DNA of 33,743 bases from Nitrosomonadales bacterium. Lineage in GTDB: Bacteria > Pseudomonadota > Gammaproteobacteria > Burkholderiales > Gallionellaceae. The translations under genes and the position numbers were made by a program. The notes under the pieces were generated by a model that worked only from the letters and a program-made list of their open reading frames with translations, was not told where the DNA came from and ran no database searches. Location of the stretch: NCBI GenBank assembly GCA_023259015.1, contig JAHFRC010000018.1:1-33743 (forward strand), read 5' to 3'. This document shows positions 10,701-20,183 of this stretch, piece by piece; the stretch's first letter is position 1; each line of letters starts with the position of its first letter.

Positions 10701-13690
10701 TTAGCGGCTCGGCTAATACGGGTGGAGTGATTGGATCAAATAGTTCCGCTACGGTCAGCGGGTTATGGAATACGGAATCTTCTGGCCCTGTCAACGCGAT
10801 TGGCGGCGGCAGCGTAACAAATGTTGCTGGTTTGACCGGTTTGACACTTGCTCAAACTTATCAACAAGCATTTTATCCTGGCTGGGATTTCGTTAATACA
10901 TGGCGCATCTACGAAGGCCATACCGCGCCTTTGTTGAAATCACTGTTGAAACCGTTAACCATCACGGCAGATAACGTTAGCAAAGCATACGATGGTACGT
11001 CGGTCGGCTTGACGGGCGTGGTTTATTCCGACCCCACAGCGGCTGGTTCATCCAACCTGTTCGGAGTGGGAACTCCTTATGGTGCAGTCACCAAAAACAA
11101 TATTGGTGTGTATGCCGCAGACATTTGGTCAAACCAGCAAGGATATGACATTACTATTGTAGGTGGCACGCTCACAGTTACCAAAGCCGCATTGAGTATC
11201 GGCGGCATCACCGCAGCCAACAAAATCTATGATGGCACCACCGCAGCGACCTTGGCGGGCACGGCAACATTTACAACTTTGGTTACGGATGCCGTCACCC
11301 TTACGGGTACTGGTATTGGTGTGTTCTCCAATAAAAATGTTGGTATCGGCAAAGCTGTCACCGTCAGTGGATTTAACCTGAGTGGCGCGGATGCAGGCAA
11401 TTACACGCTGCTTCAACCAACCGGGCTGACGGCAGATATTGCTGCCAAGACACTTTCTTTGGCAGGCGTCCCGGTTGCGGCGAGCCGGGTTTATAACGGT
11501 ACGCTCACCACCACGGTCAGCGGAGCGACCTTGAGCGGGGTAGTGGCCGGAGACGCTGTCACCTTGGGTGGGCTCTTCGCGGACAAGAATGCAGGCACAG
11601 GCAAGGCTGTAACCCTCGCATTGTCAGGCACGAGCGCGGGCAACTACAGCATCGTCCAGCCCGGCGGCATCACCGCCGACATCACCGCCCGCGCATTGAC
11701 CATTGCCGCCGCTGGCGTGAGCAAGGTATACGACGCTGGCACAAATGCAACCGTGACACTGACTTCCAGCGGCAAACTGGCGGCTGATATTCTTACCGCC
11801 GCCTACACGAGTGCTTCCTATCTTGACAAGAACGCGGGCACCGCCAAGACCATCAATGTATCGGGCATCACCCTGTCCGGTGCGGATGCAGCCAACTACA
11901 CCTACAATACCACGGCGACGACCACGGCGAACATAACCAAGCGGAACCTCGCGGTCACCGGCGTAACCGCGAACAGCAAGGTATATGACGGCACTACTGC
12001 CGCCGCCTTAAGCGGAGCAACCATCACTCCATTGGGAACAGACGTTGTCACCTTGGGTGGCGGCAGCGGTGTATTCAACAACAAGAATGTTGGCACCGGC
12101 AAAGCCGTCACTGTCAGTGGCTATACCATTACTGGCGGCGCGGATGCGGGCAACTACAACCTGCTTCAACCGACCGGGCTGACCGGAAGCATAACCAAAC
12201 TTGCATTGACGCTATCGGGCGCCCCGGTTGCGGCGAGCAAGGTATATGACGGCACCAGAACGGCATCCATCGGCGGGGCGACACTGACCAATGTGGCACT
12301 TGGAGATACTGTCATTCTGGGTGGATTGTTTGCGGACAAGAATGTGGGGACAAACAAGGCGGTGACGCTCGCGTTGTCAGGCGCGGATTCAATCAATTAC
12401 AGCATTGCGCAGCCGGGCGGGATAGTTGCCGATATCACCGCTAAAGTGCTGTCTTTGGCAGGCGTCCCGGTTGCGGCGAGCCGGGTTTATAACGGTACGC
12501 TCACCACCACGGTCAGCGGAGCGACCTTGAGCGGGGTAGTGGCCGGAGACGCTGTCACCTTGGGTGGGCTCTTCGCGGACAAGAATGCAGGCACAGGCAA
12601 GGCTGTAACCCTCGCATTGTCAGGCACGAGCGCGGGCAACTACAGCATCGTCCAGCCCGGCGGCATCACCGCCGACATCACCGCCCGCGCATTGACCATT
12701 GCCGCCGCTGGCGTGAGCAAGGTATACGACGCTGGCACAAATGCAACCGTGACACTGACTTCCAGCGGCAAACTGGCGGCTGATATTCTTACCGCCGCCT
12801 ACACGAGTGCTTCCTATCTTGACAAGAACGCGGGCACCGCCAAGACCATCAATGTATCGGGCATCACCCTGTCCGGTGCGGATGCAGCCAACTACACCTA
12901 CAATACCACGGCGACGACCACGGCGAACATAACCAAGCGGAACCTCGCGGTCACCGGCGTAACCGCGAACAGCAAGGTATATGACGGCACTACTGCCGCC
13001 GCCTTAAGCGGAGCAACCATCACTCCATTGGGAACAGACGTTGTCACCTTGGGTGGCGGCAGCGGTGTATTCAACAACAAGAATGTTGGCACCGGCAAAG
13101 CCGTCACTGTCAGTGGCTATACCATTACTGGCGGCGCGGATGCGGGCAACTACAACCTGCTTCAACCGACCGGGCTGACCGGAAGCATAACCAAACTTGC
13201 ATTGACGCTATCGGGCGCCCCGGTTGCGGCGAGCAAGGTATATGACGGCACCAGAACGGCATCCATCGGCGGGGCGACACTGACCAATGTGGCACTTGGA
13301 GATACTGTCATTCTGGGCGGATTGTTTGCGGACAAGAATGTGGGGACAAACAAGGCGGTGACGCTCGCATTGTCAGGCACGGGCGCCGGCAACTACAGCA
13401 TCACCCAGCCAGGCGGTTTAACCGCCAATATTACTGCCCGTGCATTGACTGTTACTGCGGCTAACAAGACCAAGCTGTTCGGGACTGCAAATCCTGCGTT
13501 GACCTATACAGTGGGTGGTTTGGGATTGGTTGCAGGAGATACATTGGCTACGGTGTTCACCGGGGTGTTGACAACGACGGCAGGAGTGTCCAGCCCGGTT
13601 GGAAGTTATGCGATCACCCAAGGGACATTGGCTGCTAATTCGAACTACCTCATCAGTACTTTTATTAATGGGGTGCTGACTATTCAATGA
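7769..13690 (+). CDS. Two-partner secretion exoprotein (TpsA; filamentous haemagglutinin N-terminal domain, GLUG-like repeats, YDG/MBG-type repeats)
   Basis: ESPR-like extended signal peptide (NCAYRLVWKRAWVAIARNANKHG...ALMLATPLALAAPAGG); TPS domain (INWQSFGIAANETVRFNQPNASSIALNRVLGQDPSQIFGNLSANGQVFILNPNGVLFG); GLUG-type repeats (YVGGLVG...ISNSYATGSVT); many KVYDGT...GNYNLLQPTGLTG YDG-type repeats; C-terminal MBG-like module. ATG at 7769 follows GGAGGGCGGAGGG. Confidence 0.93.
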   Translation: MKLYASVNCAYRLVWKRAWVAIARNANKHGESMSTRKLVAAALMLATPLALAAPAGGQVSAGSGAINQTGATTTIIQQSQNLAINWQSFGIAANETVRFNQPNASSIALNRVLGQDPSQIFGNLSANGQVFILNPNGVLFGAAAQVNVGGLAASTLSLNDADFLAGKYSFSKIGVVGSVVNQGELTAANGGYIALLAPEVRNEGVITATFGTALLAAGDKVTLNLNNGSLLTYSVDKGSLNALAENRQLIQTDGGQVIMSAKAADALSTAVVNNTGIIEARTIQNHGGVIKLLGDMQSGLANVGGTLDASAPNGGDGGFIETSAAHVKVADAARVTTVAPAGSNGTWLIDPNDYTIAASGGDITGATLSTNLGTGNVSILSSSGAGGSAGAVNVNDAVTWSANKLTLNAQNNININANLNGSGTASLALEYGQGALASGNTSDYIIHAAVNLPAGSNFSTKLGSDGTTKNYTVITSLGAAGSTTTTDLQGMNGNPALNYALGANIGATATSGWNSGSGFAPISLGGTFDGLGHIISNLTINRPAANNVGLFGTTLSGSTVRDVGLEGGSVTGLNYVGGLAGSNYGSISNSYAACSVTGGLNGRVGGLVGQNNKTISTSYASGTVTTGTNGYAGGLVGYNNFGGPISSTTYTDISNSYATGSVTSSVNGFAGGLVGINNSNIHYSYASGSVSGAGTNRGLVGFNVPGSWYSFWDKDTSGQTTSSSSYDMGKTTVQMMTQTTFTSQGWDFTNIWWMSDTSTRPFLRMEYSTTINNAHQLQLMAMNLSANYTLGANINASGTALAAGMGGSAGFAPIGSNGTPFTGNFDGMNYTISGLTISRPSTNYVGLFGYVDASTLSNVSVAGNVTGYDYVGGLVGKTNNSSTISNVTSSATVTGNANVGSIVGLNDPSTLSNVSASGIVTGVTNVGGIVGWNDSSAINGATFSGTVTGLAGSDSVGGLIGKNSGASNISNVFAGGTVSGSANTGGVIGSNSSATVSGLWNTESSGPVNAIGGGSVTNVAGLTGLTLAQTYQQAFYPGWDFVNTWRIYEGHTAPLLKSLLKPLTITADNVSKAYDGTSVGLTGVVYSDPTAAGSSNLFGVGTPYGAVTKNNIGVYAADIWSNQQGYDITIVGGTLTVTKAALSIGGITAANKIYDGTTAATLAGTATFTTLVTDAVTLTGTGIGVFSNKNVGIGKAVTVSGFNLSGADAGNYTLLQPTGLTADIAAKTLSLAGVPVAASRVYNGTLTTTVSGATLSGVVAGDAVTLGGLFADKNAGTGKAVTLALSGTSAGNYSIVQPGGITADITARALTIAAAGVSKVYDAGTNATVTLTSSGKLAADILTAAYTSASYLDKNAGTAKTINVSGITLSGADAANYTYNTTATTTANITKRNLAVTGVTANSKVYDGTTAAALSGATITPLGTDVVTLGGGSGVFNNKNVGTGKAVTVSGYTITGGADAGNYNLLQPTGLTGSITKLALTLSGAPVAASKVYDGTRTASIGGATLTNVALGDTVILGGLFADKNVGTNKAVTLALSGADSINYSIAQPGGIVADITAKVLSLAGVPVAASRVYNGTLTTTVSGATLSGVVAGDAVTLGGLFADKNAGTGKAVTLALSGTSAGNYSIVQPGGITADITARALTIAAAGVSKVYDAGTNATVTLTSSGKLAADILTAAYTSASYLDKNAGTAKTINVSGITLSGADAANYTYNTTATTTANITKRNLAVTGVTANSKVYDGTTAAALSGATITPLGTDVVTLGGGSGVFNNKNVGTGKAVTVSGYTITGGADAGNYNLLQPTGLTGSITKLALTLSGAPVAASKVYDGTRTASIGGATLTNVALGDTVILGGLFADKNVGTNKAVTLALSGTGAGNYSITQPGGLTANITARALTVTAANKTKLFGTANPALTYTVGGLGLVAGDTLATVFTGVLTTTAGVSSPVGSYAITQGTLAANSNYLISTFINGVLTIQ
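11456..12451 (+). repeat. Unit 1 of a 996-bp direct tandem duplication inside tpsA
   Basis: Matches 12452 onward at a constant offset of 996 bp. By eye, identical to about 12321, first mismatch at 12322/13318 and next at 12373/13369. The 332-codon unit keeps frame. Confidence 0.95.
12452..13447 (+). repeat. Unit 2 of the 996-bp direct tandem duplication inside tpsA (near-identical to about 13368, then diverging)
   Basis: Same as unit 1; duplicate antisense ORFs in the track (11902-12111 vs 12898-13107) show the same 996 offset. Confidence 0.93.
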
Positions 13691-15375
13691 GGAATGGGTG
13701 TTCGATATCAAAGCTAAATGCCCTAACTGCCCTGCTTCTCATACAACTTAATTTTGTTGTGCATGCGGCGCCAGCCCTTCCCGATTCCGGGCAGACAATG
13801 CGTGAACTGCAACAGCAACCAGAGTTGAGCGCGCCAAAAACAACCACCCCATTGCGTCTCGAAGAGGAAGCCACCGCATCAAAAAGTGTAGCCGTTGATG
13901 ATGCGCGAATTGAGGTAAAAGCAGTTAAAGTAACCGGTAATACTGTATTTCCGGCGGATGAACTGGAAGCGCTGGCAACCAACCTGATTGGCGGCGAACA
14001 TACGCTTGCCGAACTTGAAGCAGTTGCCATGCGCATCACCACCCACTACCGCGAACGCGGCTATGTCATAGCGCGCGCCTACATTCCCGTGCAGGAAATA
14101 AAGGAAGGCGTGGTGGCAATCAGCGTGATGGAAGGAAGAATCGGCGAGTGGCGCGTTAACAATCGATCTCGGTTGTCCGATGAGCGTGCCAATAACTATT
14201 TGAACGGCATCAAAAGTGGCGATACGCTGCAAGCAAAACCTGTAGACCGCGCGATATTGCTACTGAATGATATGCCTGGTGTGGGTAGCGCGCGTGCCAC
14301 CCTGCAGCCTGGCGCCAGTGTCGGCACATCCGATTTATTGATAGAGCTTGACCCTTCTACACCCTATGCCGCCAGCGCCGAGCTGGATAATTACGGTAAC
14401 TACTACACCGGAGAGTATCGTTTGGGAGGTATATTGGCACTGAATAGCCCGCTCAAGATTGGCGATCAGATTACATTGCGTGCCATGACTACTGATCAGG
14501 ATATGACTTATGCACGGTTAGCGTACCAGGTTCCGGTTGGTGGCAGTGGTTTGAAGCTGGGTGTGGCTTATTCCGATGTTGGTTATCGTTTGGGAAAGGA
14601 ATTTGCTGCATTGCAGGCACATGGTACAGCCACCAGCAGCAGCCTGTTTGCGGTGTATCCGTTCATCCGCAGTCTGACCAGCAATTTCTCCGGTACTTTT
14701 ACTTTGGAAGACAAAAAGCTTAATGACCGGATTGATGCGACCAGTACTTTTGCCGATAAGCGTGTGCTACTGGTCAATTTTGGCTTGGCAGGCAATCATC
14801 AATCCGCAACGGGCGGTGCGGGCGCCACTTCGTTTGATCTCTCGCTGGTGAAGGGCAACCTTAGCATGGATGCGGACTCGCTGGCGCATGACAATTTGTT
14901 GTGCAACGGCGCATTTACACGGCTGGCGTACAGCATCAATCACCAGCAACGGCTGACAGATACCAACTCGTTATCGCTTTCTTTGTCAGGCCAACAAGCT
15001 AGCAAAAACCTCAATTCCTCCGAAAAATTTTCCTTGGGTGGCGCCAATGCAGTACGTGCTTTCCCGCAGGGTGAAGGCGACGGTGATGAAGGCTGGCTGG
15101 TAAATATGGAGCTGCGCCATGACTTCACGCCTGCCCTGCAAGGCGCGATGTTTTACGATGCTGGGTCGGTGAGCATCAACCGTAATCCATTCGTTAGCGG
15201 AACCGCTAATACCCGCAGCATTTCCGGTGCCGGGTTGGGTGCAAATGCAACCATGGCCGGCGTGCAAATCAAAACTTATTTGGCATGGCGCACCAGTGGA
15301 GGCTTGCCAATTGCCGAGCCAGCTACGCTCAATCGCAACCCGAGGCTTTGGCTGCAAGCAAGCAAACAGTTCTGA
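13687..15375 (+). CDS. Two-partner secretion outer-membrane transporter (TpsB, ShlB/FhaC/HecB family)
   Basis: POTRA region (IEVKAVKVTGNTVFPADELEALATNLIGGEHTLAELEAVAMRITTHYRERGYVIARAYIPVQEIKEGVVAISVMEGRIGEW) and C-terminal beta-barrel ending LWLQASKQF; overlaps tpsA stop by 4 bp (ATGA). Confidence 0.94.
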   Translation: MRNGCSISKLNALTALLLIQLNFVVHAAPALPDSGQTMRELQQQPELSAPKTTTPLRLEEEATASKSVAVDDARIEVKAVKVTGNTVFPADELEALATNLIGGEHTLAELEAVAMRITTHYRERGYVIARAYIPVQEIKEGVVAISVMEGRIGEWRVNNRSRLSDERANNYLNGIKSGDTLQAKPVDRAILLLNDMPGVGSARATLQPGASVGTSDLLIELDPSTPYAASAELDNYGNYYTGEYRLGGILALNSPLKIGDQITLRAMTTDQDMTYARLAYQVPVGGSGLKLGVAYSDVGYRLGKEFAALQAHGTATSSSLFAVYPFIRSLTSNFSGTFTLEDKKLNDRIDATSTFADKRVLLVNFGLAGNHQSATGGAGATSFDLSLVKGNLSMDADSLAHDNLLCNGAFTRLAYSINHQQRLTDTNSLSLSLSGQQASKNLNSSEKFSLGGANAVRAFPQGEGDGDEGWLVNMELRHDFTPALQGAMFYDAGSVSINRNPFVSGTANTRSISGAGLGANATMAGVQIKTYLAWRTSGGLPIAEPATLNRNPRLWLQASKQF

Positions 15376-15397
15376 AATTGCGCCCAGCGGCCATTAA

Positions 15398-18277
15398 TTA
15401 TTTCGATATCAACTCCCTCAGCACATACGGCAGTATTCCGCCGTGGCGGTAGTACTCCACTTCAATCGGCGTATCGATGCGTAGCAGCAGTGGTACTTGC
15501 TGCAAGCTGCCGTTTTTGCGGCGAATGGAAAGCACAACATCCTGTTGCGGTTTCAGATTCTCGTCAATGCCGCCGATGTCGAAAATTTCCTCGCCGGTCA
15601 ATTGCAATGCGGCGACATTTATATCTCCCTTGAACTGCAAGGGCAGCACGCCCATGCCCACCAGGTTGCTGCGGTGGATGCGCTCGTAGGATTTTGCAAT
15701 CACCGCTTTCACGCCCAGCAATTGCGTGCCCTTGGCCGCCCAGTCGCGGCTGGAGCCGGTGCCATATTCCTCACCGGCGAAAATCAGCGTAGGCGTGCCG
15801 TCTGCAATGTGCTTCATTGCTGCGTCGTAAATTGCTATCTGCTGGTTGTTATACAGCGTATAGCCGCCTTCCGTGCGACCGCCGTCTTCCTTGAGCTGCA
15901 GCATCAGGTTCTTGATGCGCACGTTGGCGAAAGTGCCACGCATCATCACCTCGTGGTTGCCGCGCCGTGCGCCGTAGCTGTTGAAATCCTTGAGCGCCAC
16001 GCCCTTGCCTTGCAGATATTTGCCTGCCGGGGTGGCGGGCTTGAAGCTGCCCGCCGGGCTGATGTGATCGGTGGTGACCGAGTCACCGAGGATGGCCAGT
16101 GCCCTAGCATTGCGGATTTCCTTGATGCTGTCCATACTCATGTTGAAGCCATCGAAGAACGGCGGGCGTGCGATGTAAGTGGAATCGTCCCACTGATACA
16201 GGTTTCCGGTGGGTGCGGGAATCGCATTCCACAGCGGCAGGTTTTTGGTCAGGTCACTATACAGCCTGCGATACACCGCCGGATCGGACGCATATTTGAT
16301 GACGGTTTGCACTTCTGCGCTGTTCGGCCAGATGTCTTTCAGATATACCGGCTCGCCATTCTTGCCGGTGCCCAGCGGTTCGCTATCCAGATTGATATTG
16401 ACCCTGCCCGCAATCGCGTAGGCCACCACCAGCGGCGGCGATGCAAGGTAGTTGGCCTTGATGTTGGCATGAATGCGCGCCTCGAAGTTGCGGTTGCCGG
16501 AGAGCACGGCGGCGGCGATCAAATCATTGGTGACGATGGCTTCTTCGATGTTGGCATCCAGCGGACCGGAATTGCCGATGCAGGTGGTGCAGCCGTATGC
16601 CGCCAGGCTGAAACCGAGCTGTGCCAAAGGTTCCAGCAGTCCGGCGGCCTTCAGGTATTCCGTCACCACGCGCGAGCCGGGGGCGAGTGAAGTCTTGATG
16701 TGCGGCGCAACACGCAACCCTTTAGCCATGGCCTTCTTCGCCAGCAGGCCTGCCGCCAGCAGCACGCTCGGGTTGGAGGTGTTGGTACAGCTCGTAATTG
16801 CGGCGATCAGTACATCGCCGTGGCCGACGTTGACCATAGTCTGTGTTGCTTCCATACCCTGCGAGTGCAACGCCGGAGTCGGATGGCTGTCCATCATCTC
16901 GATTTCGCTGGCCGCGCTGCTGCTGTGGCTGCCTGCGGCGGGCTTGCCGGAAGGTGCGCTGCTGCTGTCTGTCAAGCCACCTCCTGCGACCTGGATGCAC
17001 ACCTCGCCGCTGTATTCGTGCAGTGGGGTGGCGTAGCTCTGGCCCAGTTCGGCGGACGGTTTGTTGAAGCCGTTTTCCACCACCGGTTTGCTGAACAGCG
17101 TATTGAAAGTTTCGCGCATCGCGGACAGCGGCACGCGGTCCTGCGGACGTTTCGGCCCGGCCAGCGAAGGCTGGATGCTGGCGAGGTCGAGCTCTGCCAC
17201 GCTGCTGTAATCGACGCTGCCTGCCTGCGGAATGCCGTATAAGCCCTGCGCCTTGAAATACGAAGAAAGCGCATTCACTTCCTCATCGCCGCGCCCGGTG
17301 TAGCGCATATATTCCACCGTCACATCGTCCACCGGGAAGAAGCCCATGGTTGCGCCATATTCCGGCGCCATGTTGGCAATCGTGGCGCGGTCGGGAATGG
17401 TGAGCGCAGCGGCGCCCTCGCCGAAAAACTCTACAAACTTGCCGACTACTTTTTGCTTGCGCAGCAACTCGGTGACGGTCAGCACCAGATCAGTGGCGGT
17501 CACACCCTCGCGCAGCTTGCCCTTGAGATGCATGCCCACCACGTCCGGCGTGAGGAAATACACCGGCTGGCCAAGCATGCCGGCTTCCGCTTCGATGCCG
17601 CCCACGCCCCAGCCCACCACGCCGATGCCGTTGATCATGGTGGTATGGGAATCTGTGCCGACCAGCGTATCCGGGTAATACACCCCATCCTTTTGCTGCA
17701 CACCGCGCGCCAGGTATTCGAGGTTCACCTGGTGCACGATACCCACACCGGGCGGCACCACCTTGAATGTGTCGAACGCCTGCATGCCCCACTTCATGAA
17801 CTTGTAGCGCTCGCTGTTGCGCTCGAATTCCATTTCCATGTTGAGCCGCAACGCATCAGGGCGGTTGTAATAATCCACCTGCACCGAATGATCCACCACC
17901 AGGTTCACCGGTACCAGCGGCTCGATCAGCTTCGGATTGTGGCCCAGCTTCGCAGCGGCATCGCGCATGGCGGCGAGGTCGGCCAGCAGCGGCACGCCGG
18001 TGAAATCCTGCAACACGATGCGCGCCACCACAAACGGAATTTCCTCGCTGCGCGGCGCATTCGGCTGCCAGTTCGCCAACTGGCGGATGTGCGCCTCGCT
18101 GATTTTCTTGTTGTCATAATTGCGCAACACCGATTCCAACACGATCCTGATGGAGACCGGTAGGCGCGGGATATTGGCAAATCCTGCGGCTTCCAGCGCA
18201 GACAGCGAATACAACGTACCCTGCTTATTGCTGGTGAGTTTGAAAGATTGGCGAGTGTTAAATAGGTTATGCATCAT
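15398..18277 (-). CDS. acnA: Aconitate hydratase (AcnA type)
   Basis: [92 protein letters not shown] motifs. Confidence 0.97.
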   Translation of the reverse strand: MMHNLFNTRQSFKLTSNKQGTLYSLSALEAAGFANIPRLPVSIRIVLESVLRNYDNKKISEAHIRQLANWQPNAPRSEEIPFVVARIVLQDFTGVPLLADLAAMRDAAAKLGHNPKLIEPLVPVNLVVDHSVQVDYYNRPDALRLNMEMEFERNSERYKFMKWGMQAFDTFKVVPPGVGIVHQVNLEYLARGVQQKDGVYYPDTLVGTDSHTTMINGIGVVGWGVGGIEAEAGMLGQPVYFLTPDVVGMHLKGKLREGVTATDLVLTVTELLRKQKVVGKFVEFFGEGAAALTIPDRATIANMAPEYGATMGFFPVDDVTVEYMRYTGRGDEEVNALSSYFKAQGLYGIPQAGSVDYSSVAELDLASIQPSLAGPKRPQDRVPLSAMRETFNTLFSKPVVENGFNKPSAELGQSYATPLHEYSGEVCIQVAGGGLTDSSSAPSGKPAAGSHSSSAASEIEMMDSHPTPALHSQGMEATQTMVNVGHGDVLIAAITSCTNTSNPSVLLAAGLLAKKAMAKGLRVAPHIKTSLAPGSRVVTEYLKAAGLLEPLAQLGFSLAAYGCTTCIGNSGPLDANIEEAIVTNDLIAAAVLSGNRNFEARIHANIKANYLASPPLVVAYAIAGRVNINLDSEPLGTGKNGEPVYLKDIWPNSAEVQTVIKYASDPAVYRRLYSDLTKNLPLWNAIPAPTGNLYQWDDSTYIARPPFFDGFNMSMDSIKEIRNARALAILGDSVTTDHISPAGSFKPATPAGKYLQGKGVALKDFNSYGARRGNHEVMMRGTFANVRIKNLMLQLKEDGGRTEGGYTLYNNQQIAIYDAAMKHIADGTPTLIFAGEEYGTGSSRDWAAKGTQLLGVKAVIAKSYERIHRSNLVGMGVLPLQFKGDINVAALQLTGEEIFDIGGIDENLKPQQDVVLSIRRKNGSLQQVPLLLRIDTPIEVEYYRHGGILPYVLRELISK

Positions 18278-18425
18278 GGCGAGCGGATCCTGATGAAACT
18301 TCGCGTAATTAAGAGGGATGCAAATCGAATAGTTGCAATTATAGCGTGCTTGCAGTATTGCGCTCAGGTTACCAGGCGATAGGGGACTTGCAGCAGGTTG
18401 GCAACTGCACCAGCTTTTGATTCTG

Positions 18426-18500
18426 TGGTGGGCGGTATTGGTTTCGAACCAACGACCCCTGCCGTGTGAAGGCAGTGCTCTACCGCTGAGCTAACCGCCC
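18426..18500 (-). tRNA. tRNA-Val (anticodon CAC), CCA encoded
   Basis: Reverse complement GGGCGGTTAGCTCAGCGGTAGAGCACTGCCTTCACACGGCAGGGGTCGTTGGTTCGAAACCAATACCGCCCACCA; anticodon loop TTCACAC. Confidence 0.95.
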
Positions 18501-18603
18501 AATCGAGGGCGCGCATTAAATCATACTGGATGTTTGCCGGTCAATTGTTTGTGACACAGGCGAGGTGGCGTAAAATACGTACTCCTTGTTTATGATTGCA
18601 GCC

Positions 18604-19998
18604 ATGACCATACGCACTCGTTTTGCGCCCAGCCCCACGGGATACCTGCATATTGGCGGCGCCCGCACGGCGCTGTTTTCCTGGGCTTATGCCCGCAAGC
18701 ATAGCGGTATTTTCATTTTGCGCATTGAGGACACCGATGTCGAACGTTCTACACCCGAAGCGGTGCAGGCCATTCTGGACGGCATGGCATGGCTCAACCT
18801 GGATTACGACGAAGGCCCGTTCTACCAGATGCAACGCATGGAACGCTACAAGGCGGTGATCCAGCACATGCTGGCGCAGGGCAGCGCCTATTATTGCTAC
18901 ACCTCGCCGGCGGAGCTGGAAGCCATGCGCGAGGCGCAGCGTACGCGTGGCGAAAAACCGCGCTACGACGGGTTTTGGCGTCCGGAGGCAGGCAAAATTC
19001 TACCCGAGCCGCCGTCGGGGGTGAGACCGGTAGTGCGCTTCAAGAATCCTGCCCAAGGCGCGGTGATATGGAAAGATCTGGTGAAGGGTTATATCGAATT
19101 CGACAACAGCGAGCTGGATGATCTCATCATTGCGCGTGCGGACGGCACTCCCACCTACAATTTCTGTGTGGTGGTGGATGACTGGGATATGGGCATCACG
19201 CACGTGATTCGCGGCGACGACCATGTCAACAACACACCGCGCCAGATCAACATTCTCAAGGCATTGGGGGCGTCTGTGCCCCAGTACGCGCACCTTTCCA
19301 TGATCCTTGGCGATGATGGCGCCAAGCTCTCCAAGCGCCATGGCGCGGTCAGTGTGATGCAATATGACGAGGACGGTTATTTGCCGGAGGCAGTGATCAA
19401 TTATCTGGCGCGACTGGGATGGTCACACGGCGACGAGGAGATTTTCTCGGTGGAGCAGTTTTGCGCATGGTTCGATCTTGACCATATCACGCCGTCTGCT
19501 GCGCAATTCAACACCGAAAAATTAAACTGGCTTAACCAGCACTACTTGAAGCTGGCGGACAATGCGCGCCTCGTTACGCTGGTGCGTCCGCGTCTTGATG
19601 CACGCGGTGTGACCGTAAGCGCCACGCCTGAGCTGGGGGCCATCATTGCGCTCTACAAGGAACGTGTCACAACCCTCAACGGATTGGCCGATGCCGCAGA
19701 GGTGTTTTATATTGACCTGCATCCCGCCAAGGAGTTGCTGGAAACCCAACTGTCCACCGAAGCTGTGCCTGCCTTGCATGAGTTGGTGGATCGTTTCAGG
19801 GAAATAGTGTGGGATGAACAGATGATCGGTGCGGCGATAAAGGAAGCCGTCGCCAGGCATAACTTGAAAATGCCCAAGCTGGCAATGCCGTTGCGCGTGA
19901 TGCTTACCGGGCAGACCCAGACCCCATCGGTTGGCGCAGTGGTGGCGTTATTTCCGCGCGAAACCGTGTTGGCGCGCATGATGCGGCATTTGCGGTAA
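18604..19998 (+). CDS. gltX: Glutamate--tRNA ligase
   Basis: [60 protein letters not shown] signature. Confidence 0.96.
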   Translation: MTIRTRFAPSPTGYLHIGGARTALFSWAYARKHSGIFILRIEDTDVERSTPEAVQAILDGMAWLNLDYDEGPFYQMQRMERYKAVIQHMLAQGSAYYCYTSPAELEAMREAQRTRGEKPRYDGFWRPEAGKILPEPPSGVRPVVRFKNPAQGAVIWKDLVKGYIEFDNSELDDLIIARADGTPTYNFCVVVDDWDMGITHVIRGDDHVNNTPRQINILKALGASVPQYAHLSMILGDDGAKLSKRHGAVSVMQYDEDGYLPEAVINYLARLGWSHGDEEIFSVEQFCAWFDLDHITPSAAQFNTEKLNWLNQHYLKLADNARLVTLVRPRLDARGVTVSATPELGAIIALYKERVTTLNGLADAAEVFYIDLHPAKELLETQLSTEAVPALHELVDRFREIVWDEQMIGAAIKEAVARHNLKMPKLAMPLRVMLTGQTQTPSVGAVVALFPRETVLARMMRHLR

Positions 19999-20183
19999 CC
20001 TCCCGATAACCAGGCTGCGTTTGCCTATGGTGCAGCAATGGTTTTGTTGCTAGATTATGAAAAAAGTAATTTATGGGTTTTTCATTTAATGTATTCTAAC
20101 TGTAGCGCCTTGCCCAAGATTCGTTCACGGTATGCGGATGAATTTGAATAAGCTCCAGTGGCGCGCAATTAAGCCATAAAACA

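Noticed and set aside
11902-13392. Paired identical antisense ORFs (11902/12898, 12166/13162)
   Set aside because: They only reflect the 996-bp duplication inside tpsA; not real genes.
9434-13447. Repeat-rich region considered as a CRISPR array
   Set aside because: Repeats are protein-coding GLUG/YDG modules, in frame and variable in length, with no short constant repeat/unique spacer pattern.
7769-15375. Contact-dependent inhibition (CdiBA-I) system
   Set aside because: TpsA ends in an MBG-like repeat module; no C-terminal toxin domain and no small immunity ORF between tpsA and tpsB or after tpsB.
15497-16690. 397-aa plus-strand ORF (and 17453-18163) opposite acnA
   Set aside because: Antisense to a strongly conserved aconitase; composition typical of a complement frame in GC-rich DNA.
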